NCBI GenBank assembly: GCA_049522565.1
Contig: JBEKNT010000118.1
Location: 1-17,178, forward strand
Source of the DNA: JASHVB01 sp049522565
GTDB lineage: Bacteria; Pseudomonadota; Alphaproteobacteria; Acetobacterales; Acetobacteraceae
DNA length: 17,178 bases
Reading direction: 5' to 3'
Positions 12,769 to 17,178 of this stretch are shown one piece after another. Every line of letters starts with the position of its first letter. Position 1 is the stretch's first letter. Under the pieces are notes generated by a model that was not told the DNA's origin, did no database searches, and saw nothing but the letters and a program-made list of their open reading frames with translations. Both the position numbers and the translations under genes were made by a program.

Positions 12769-14664
12769 ATGAATCGGGGGCTGCTCGACCCAGCGTCGCT
12801 CCAGCAATTGCTCTACCAGGCGTTGGATGGGTCGGATAATATAGTTCTGATTCTAGAACAGTCGGGCGACGATTCAATCGGGCTGGTCGTCGTGGCGACG
12901 AATGACGCATTCTGCCGGGCGTCGGGCTTCACGACCGCGGAGCTGATCGGCCGACCGTTCCTCAGCTTGGCGGCGCCGGAGGCCAATCCGGCAACCGGTG
13001 CGGCCTTGACGCAGTCCGCGCGCGAGCAACGGTCGTATCGTTCGGAATGGCTGTGTGGCCGGCGGAGCGGTGCGCCGTTCTGGCTCGGTCTCCACCTGAT
13101 GCCGGTGCGCGAGAGTTCGCCGCCCTGTTGCGTGTTGCTCGGCCGCGATATCACGGAGACCCTGCGCGACCGGCAGCAGCACGCGGCAGTCCAGGGACTG
13201 CTGGCAAAGGTGTTCCTGTGCGTGCAGGTGGCGCTCGCCATTGTCGACGAGACCGGCGTGATCCAAATGACCAATCCGGCTCTCGATCGCTTGCTGGGTT
13301 ATCGGTCTGGCAGCCTGGCGGGCAAATCATCGATGGATTTTGTCACGCCGGCCAATCAGGAAATCGCGATAGCGGCGCGCCAACAGCAACTCGAAAGCGG
13401 CCGCGACTACACGATCGGGGCCGCATTGCAGCGGGCGAATGGCTCGACGCTTCCGGTCGAGCTGACGTCAGTCATGGTGGGGCACGAGGATCTGAAACGT
13501 TTTCGGATCATCACCGTGTCCCCAGCGGCGCCACACAGCGCAGCGCCACCGCTCAGCGTGCATGTCGCCGGCAAGATCAGGCTGATCGGACTGGACGAGG
13601 TCAGGGCGGCGCTTGGCTCACGCTGGGCCTCGGTGTCGTCGCGGGTGATGGCGAGCGCGGAGCATGTCATCAGGCGGCGCTGCGGGCCGCGCGATTCCTG
13701 GTCGCGGACCGTCGATGGCGGATTCCTCATCTGCTTCGGCGATGCGACGGAACAGGAGGCGGCATTCCGTGCCGCGACGATCGTCCGCGAAATGCGGGTC
13801 CGGCTGATCGGCGAGGGGGAGGCGCCATCGACCGCCTATGTCACAGCAATCACTGGCAGCGTGGAACTGCCCGACCAGCCTGGCCAATCTCCTGACATGC
13901 TGGCAGTCGCGATCGGTGAACGGCTCAATGCCCGCTTGGGCGAGATCGAAGGGCGGGCGCGGGAAACGCTGCAACAAGCGATCCACACCGCGACCTGTCA
14001 GTTGGCCCCCGTGCGCAGCCGCCACACGGGTGAGATTGTTGGCCATTTCGCCACGCTGCCGCACGCGCTGGAGCATGCGGTGGACTGTGCCCTCTCGGCG
14101 CTCCCGGCGCGCGAAAGCCAGGCATTCGATTCCGACCGGCTGGTGCTTGGGGTCGCGGCGGAGCAAGTGATCGGCAAGCTGGCGGCGGGCAACGCGCACC
14201 CGATCATGGTTAATGTCGATTTTGAGGTGTTTCTCGATCGGCGCCGCACCGAACGCTATGTCGCGGCCTGCCAGCAGTTGGATCCACGACTGCGGTCGCG
14301 ACTGATCCTGGTGCTCGCGCGGATGCCGCACGGGGTGCCGAAGAGCCGCGTGTTGGAATGCGTGATGCGGCTGCGCCCGTTCTGCCACGCCGTGGGATTC
14401 CAGGCGGAATCGGTGGAGTTGCCGCCGGTCGAGTTTTCGGTCCTCGGCGCATCGATCGTGGTCCTGCGGGAGGGGGATCTGAATGCGTGGGAGGCCGATG
14501 ATCTGGCGAAGCTGGAAAAGTTGATCAGTGTCGTGCGGACCCACCGCGCGCACGCGCTGGTGCGCCAGGTCAGCAGTCGGGAGAACGCGATGCGGCTGCT
14601 GAAGCTGGGGGTCGATCTCGTCGCGCTGGCGGAGGATGAAGGGCAGGCCGGGCAGGTCTGGTAG
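12769..14664 (+). CDS. PAS-PAS protein with degenerate GGDEF and EAL domains
   Basis: A 631-residue cytoplasmic signalling protein with no signal peptide or membrane segment. PAS 1 is about 20-135 (TNDAFCRASGFTTAELIGRPF, then FWLGLHLMPV). PAS 2 is about 145-250 (IVDETGVIQMTNPALDRLLGY). Residues 268-350 align with the GGDEF fold (IRLIGLDEVRAALG resembling the FxDLDxFKxINDxxG start), but the signature position reads VDGGFL. Residues 411-631 align with the EAL fold: LAPVRSRHTGEIVGHFATL corresponds to the usual QPIVxxxTGxIVGxEALxR, so EAL is FAT at 427-429. VNVDFEVFLD and the AEGVE position (VRQVSSRE, about 598-605) are also recognisable. Metal and catalytic residues are missing, so neither synthesis nor hydrolysis of c-di-GMP is expected. 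The ATG 12769 lacks a visible ribosome site. It stands alone before a repeat. Confidence 0.8.
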   Translation: MNRGLLDPASLQQLLYQALDGSDNIVLILEQSGDDSIGLVVVATNDAFCRASGFTTAELIGRPFLSLAAPEANPATGAALTQSAREQRSYRSEWLCGRRSGAPFWLGLHLMPVRESSPPCCVLLGRDITETLRDRQQHAAVQGLLAKVFLCVQVALAIVDETGVIQMTNPALDRLLGYRSGSLAGKSSMDFVTPANQEIAIAARQQQLESGRDYTIGAALQRANGSTLPVELTSVMVGHEDLKRFRIITVSPAAPHSAAPPLSVHVAGKIRLIGLDEVRAALGSRWASVSSRVMASAEHVIRRRCGPRDSWSRTVDGGFLICFGDATEQEAAFRAATIVREMRVRLIGEGEAPSTAYVTAITGSVELPDQPGQSPDMLAVAIGERLNARLGEIEGRARETLQQAIHTATCQLAPVRSRHTGEIVGHFATLPHALEHAVDCALSALPARESQAFDSDRLVLGVAAEQVIGKLAAGNAHPIMVNVDFEVFLDRRRTERYVAACQQLDPRLRSRLILVLARMPHGVPKSRVLECVMRLRPFCHAVGFQAESVELPPVEFSVLGASIVVLREGDLNAWEADDLAKLEKLISVVRTHRAHALVRQVSSRENAMRLLKLGVDLVALAEDEGQAGQVW

Positions 14665-14674
14665 GCCGGTCAAC

Positions 14675-14695
14675 CTCTCCCGCGAAGCGGGAGAG
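14675..14695. repeat. Short CTCTCCCGC hairpin, minimal copy of the dispersed repeat
   Basis: Perfect 9-bp arms 14675-14683 and 14687-14695 (CTCTCCCGC / GCGGGAGAG) with loop GAA. It begins 11 bases after the stop of the PAS gene, and is a single-hairpin version of the unit found in the larger copies at 915, 4500 and 9548. Confidence 0.75.
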
Positions 14696-14697
14696 AC

Positions 14698-14761
14698 GCC
14701 GGCATTCACGACTTGCCTTCGTGCGTGCAGCACAGTCGTGGATGCCGGCCTCCGCCGGCAT
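14698..14761. repeat. Second repeat family: GCCGGCAT-type inverted repeat
   Basis: GCCGGCATTCACGACT (14698-14713) pairs with AGTCGTGGATGCCGGC (14734-14749) with one mismatch. ATGCCGGC (14742-14749) also pairs with GCCGGCAT (14754-14761) around a 4-base loop. The GTCATGCCGGCGGAGGCCGG-like unit resembles dispersed repeats common between genes in many proteobacteria. It is unrelated in sequence to the CCTCTCCCGC family but directly abuts a copy of it. Confidence 0.65.
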
Positions 14762-14858
14762 GACGGGGGTGGCAGCGGGAGTTTTCATGGCAGGTTTCCT
14801 TGCGCATCCGGCGATTCCTCCATAGCGTCACGTCCAGCCCACGAGGAAACATCCAGGA

Positions 14859-16475
14859 ATGCCCGACGACAGCCCGCTGCGTCCCCTTCCCCCCGCAGAA
14901 CCCGCCGCCGCCATCGGCTGGGAGCCGGAACTCGAGGAACTCCGCCACCGCATCGCGCTGGCCAAGCAGCTCGGCGGCGCCGAGCGTGTCGAACGCCAGC
15001 ACAAGGGCGGCCGGCTCACGGTGCGCGAGCGGATCGATCGCATGCTCGATCCGCACAGCTTCCACGAGATCGGCGCCATCGCCGGCAAGGCGACCTACGA
15101 CCCCGACCACACGACCATCACCGGCTTCACCCCCGGCAACTGCGTGTTCGGCCGTGGCATGGTGGATGGCCGCCCGGTGGTCATCGCCGGCGACGATTTC
15201 ACCCTGCGTGGGGGTTCGGCAGATGCCTCCATCAAGGGCAAGCCGAAGATGTCGGAGGAGCTTGCCGCACTTTACCGCATGCCGATCATCCGGCTGATCG
15301 AGGGCTCCGGCGGCGGTGGCTCGGTCAAGACCATCGAGACCACCGGACGCGCCAACCTGCCCGGCGGGCTGACCGAGACCACGTCGTTCGACCTGGTCGC
15401 CAACCAGATGGGCATCGTGCCGGTGGTGGCGCTGGGGCTGGGCTCGGTCGCCGGCCTGGGCGCGGCGCGGCTCGCCGCCAGCCACTTCTCGGTCATGGTG
15501 AAGGAGATGGCGGCGGTGTTCGTCGCCGGGCCGCCGGTGGTGGAACGGCTGGGCGAACCGCGGACCAAGCAGGAACTCGGCGGCTGGGAGATCCAGTTAA
15601 GCTGCGGCGCGGTGGACCACGCGGTGGACACGGAAGAAGCAGCCTTCGACGCCGCCCGCCGCTTCCTGTCCTATCTGCCCAGCTCGATCCACGACCTGCC
15701 GCCCCGGGCGCGCGGCTGGGACCCGCCGGACCGGCGGGAGGAATCCCTCATTTCCGCCGTGCCGAGGGTCAAGAAGCAGGCCTACCACATGCGGCGCATC
15801 ATCGAAGCGCTGGTGGACAAGGGGTCGTTCTTCGAACTGGGCCGGCTGTTCGGCCGCCCGATCATCACCGGGTTCGCCCGGCTGGACGGCTGGCCGGTGG
15901 CGCTGATGGCCGGCGACCCGCTGTTCCATGGCGGCGCCTGGACCGCCGACGCCTGCAACAAGATCATCCGCTTCGTCGATACCGCGCAGACCTTCCACCT
16001 GCCGATCGTCCACCTGGTGGACTGCCCTGGCTTCCAGGTCGGGCTGGCGGCGGAAAGCTCGGCGGTCATCCGCTGGGGGGTGCGAGCGCTGTCGGCGATC
16101 AACCAGACCACCGTCCCGTGGTGCAGCATCGTGGTGCGCAACTGCTACGGCGTCGGCGGGCTCGGCCACCAGCCGGTCAGCCACTACTGCCTGCGCTACG
16201 CCTGGCCGTCGGCAAGCTGGGGCTCGCTGCCCCTAGAGGGCGGCATCGAAGCCGCCTACCGCGCCGAGATCGACGCTTCGCCCGATCCGCAGGCAAAGTT
16301 GGAGGAAATCGAGGCACGGCTGAACCGCCTGCGCTCGCCGTTCCGCACCGCCGAGACCTTCTGGGTGGACGAGATCATCGATCCCCGCGACACCCGTCCC
16401 CTGCTCTGCGAGTTCGCCAACATGGCAGCGCCGCTACGCGCGGCGGGGGAGTCGCGGTTCACCATGCGGCCGTAG
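14859..16475 (+). CDS. Acyl-CoA carboxylase beta (carboxyltransferase) subunit
   Basis: A 538-residue biotin-dependent carboxyltransferase of the PccB/MccB family, which moves CO2 from carboxybiotin to an acyl-CoA. The N-terminal carboxyltransferase domain starts at ERVERQHKGGRLTVRERIDR (42-61) and carries the acyl-CoA-site loop EGSGGGGSV (148-156). The C-terminal domain contains GDPLFHGGAWTADACNKIIRF, LVDCPGFQVG and a glycine-rich loop CYGVGGLGHQP, where many PccB proteins have YGGAY. The length is normal. GAGGAA at 14843-14848 lies 10 bases before ATG 14859. No biotin carboxylase or biotin-carrier gene is in the window, so the alpha subunit must be downstream or elsewhere; downstream the neighbour is an unrelated nuclease-like gene. 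The acyl-CoA substrate (propionyl, methylcrotonyl or other) cannot be stated. Confidence 0.9.
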   Translation: MPDDSPLRPLPPAEPAAAIGWEPELEELRHRIALAKQLGGAERVERQHKGGRLTVRERIDRMLDPHSFHEIGAIAGKATYDPDHTTITGFTPGNCVFGRGMVDGRPVVIAGDDFTLRGGSADASIKGKPKMSEELAALYRMPIIRLIEGSGGGGSVKTIETTGRANLPGGLTETTSFDLVANQMGIVPVVALGLGSVAGLGAARLAASHFSVMVKEMAAVFVAGPPVVERLGEPRTKQELGGWEIQLSCGAVDHAVDTEEAAFDAARRFLSYLPSSIHDLPPRARGWDPPDRREESLISAVPRVKKQAYHMRRIIEALVDKGSFFELGRLFGRPIITGFARLDGWPVALMAGDPLFHGGAWTADACNKIIRFVDTAQTFHLPIVHLVDCPGFQVGLAAESSAVIRWGVRALSAINQTTVPWCSIVVRNCYGVGGLGHQPVSHYCLRYAWPSASWGSLPLEGGIEAAYRAEIDASPDPQAKLEEIEARLNRLRSPFRTAETFWVDEIIDPRDTRPLLCEFANMAAPLRAAGESRFTMRP

Positions 16476-16486
16476 GGGAGGGAGCC

Positions 16487-16519
16487 GTGGCCTGTTCTTG
16501 TTGCGATGGTCAGTGTTAG
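16487..16519 (+). CDS. Possible 10-residue cysteine-rich micropeptide
   Basis: A GTG-initiated frame encodes MACSCCDGQC and ends in TAG at 16517-16519. GGGAGGG (16477-16483) is suitably placed just upstream of the GTG, starting 2 bases after the carboxylase stop. Four of ten residues are cysteine. The stop codon overlaps the ribosome site (TAGGAG) of the next gene, which could couple their translation. Nothing else supports it, and so short a frame could be chance. Confidence 0.25.
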   Translation: MACSCCDGQC

Positions 16520-16527
16520 GAGTATGC

Positions 16528-17178
16528 ATGGCTAAGCTCACAGGAATGCAGATCAGGGAACTGGCACGATCCATTGTGCTGGCTAATCCTGCTGGCATCC
16601 GGTACGCGCCACTCTGGAAGCAGATTCATCAAGAGAATCCGGAAACGTCCGAGAACGCGATCTCGGGACAAATATGGACTCTAGACACAATCTTTCCGGG
16701 TGAGATCACAAAACCAAGTCGTGGACTCTTTGTGCCCGCCGCAAGCGCCGGTGGAGAGCCGGCCATTGCTGCAAACGCGGAGCAAGTCAGCCCAAGTGGA
16801 GCAAAAGTCAAAGAGTCAGACTTTTATCAGCCGTTCGCCGATTGGCTTAAAGATGACATCAATGAAGTTATAGCGGCGGTTTCGCTTGGCGGTGCTTCGC
16901 TGAAATCGAAATGGGGCACGCCAGACGTCGTCGGTATTTACAAGCCGACTGCGGCCAATCTGATCAAGTTCGACATCGAAGTTGTGACGGCCGAGATCAA
17001 GATTGATCCCCAATTTCCGGTGGTGGCATTCGGCCAGGCCATTGCGTATCGGCTATTTTCGCACAAGACCTATATCGCGATGCCGACAACATTGACAGAG
17101 GAAGACAAGGACCGCCTGGAGTCCCTCTGCGTGCTCTTTGGCGTCGGACTGGTGATGTTCGACCTGGATAAAGACGCG
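16528..17178 (+). CDS. PD-(D/E)xK nuclease-like protein, 3'-truncated by window edge
   Basis: The frame is open from ATG 16528 through the last base: 217 codons with no stop. TAGGAG (16517-16522) is 5 bases upstream. Residues 1-71 (MAKLTGMQIRELARSIVLAN to GLFVPA) look like a small helical, possibly winged-helix DNA-binding domain. A Gly/Ala/Ser linker follows (72-92). Residues 93-217 match a restriction-endonuclease-like core: ESDFYQPFADWLKDD (Glu96 or Asp98), GTPDVVGI (Asp133), AEIKI (Glu156, Lys158), then GQAIAYRLFSHKTYIAMP with Gln170 and Tyr174. Composition differs from the neighbours, near half GC (53% over 16861-16920 against 72% over 15301-15360 by my count), and codons such as AAA, ATA and CTA appear. 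Likely a DNA-acting accessory or defence protein, but the C-terminus and downstream genes are unseen. It could also be a repair or transposon-linked nuclease. Confidence 0.75.
   Translation, partial: MAKLTGMQIRELARSIVLANPAGIRYAPLWKQIHQENPETSENAISGQIWTLDTIFPGEITKPSRGLFVPAASAGGEPAIAANAEQVSPSGAKVKESDFYQPFADWLKDDINEVIAAVSLGGASLKSKWGTPDVVGIYKPTAANLIKFDIEVVTAEIKIDPQFPVVAFGQAIAYRLFSHKTYIAMPTTLTEEDKDRLESLCVLFGVGLVMFDLDKDA

Noticed and set aside
16629..17013. Two short minus-strand frames (16629-16811 and 16816-17013)
   Set aside because: They lie opposite the open nuclease frame, which has a good ribosome site and recognisable motifs; the minus-strand frames have neither.

Overview
The window is about 17.2 kb of GC-rich bacterial DNA, around 70% GC over most of its length by spot counts. 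Long antisense open frames are typical of such DNA. Gene content (an unlinked Tat-exported branched-chain-type solute-binding protein, an M81/MlrC-like protein, a CENP-V/GFA protein, a degenerate GGDEF-EAL protein, an acyl-CoA carboxylase beta subunit) and the dispersed CCTCTCCCGC hairpins suit an alphaproteobacterium, perhaps Rhodospirillales/Acetobacteraceae. That placement is an inference from gene flavour; there is no rRNA or tRNA to anchor it.

Layout, left to right. (1) 1-2574, plus strand: the 3' part of a D-2-hydroxyacid dehydrogenase, a large palindromic repeat, then an MlrC/M81 family protein. (2) 2700-3617, minus strand: a two-gene hot-dog dehydratase pair resembling HadA/HadB, divergent from a metallophosphatase with altered motifs (3669-4493). 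(3) 4626-5915, minus strand: an MFS exporter whose stop codon lies inside a dispersed repeat. (4) 6343-9538, plus strand: an alpha/beta hydrolase, a 124-residue conserved-looking small protein, and a thiamine-diphosphate enzyme of the acetolactate synthase fold. (5) 9705-10925, minus strand: an orphan branched-chain-type ABC substrate-binding protein. (6) 11082-12630, plus strand: a tight cluster of a small secreted four-cysteine protein, an SDR oxidoreductase and a GFA/CENP-V zinc protein. (7) 12769-14664: a PAS-PAS protein with degenerate GGDEF and EAL domains. (8) 14859-16475: an acyl-CoA carboxylase carboxyltransferase subunit. (9) 16528 to the right edge: an open-ended gene, clearly less GC-rich, with a helical possible winged-helix N-terminus and a PD-(D/E)xK nuclease core. 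It probably marks the start of an accessory or defence-type segment.

Most genes look like independent metabolic or transport units rather than one pathway. Three groups probably act together: the dehydratase pair, the 11082-12630 cluster, and possibly the two leftmost genes. The gaps after genes at 903-1083, 2575-2699, 4494-4643, 9539-9704 and 14665-14858 are filled with hairpin-forming dispersed repeats, several built from the same units.

The items most worth a second look are the nuclease gene running off the right end, the catalytically dead-looking GGDEF-EAL sensor, the repeat family that supplies a stop codon to the MFS gene, and the phosphatase with substitutions in two of its signature motifs. 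No complete novel multi-gene system can be shown from this window alone.
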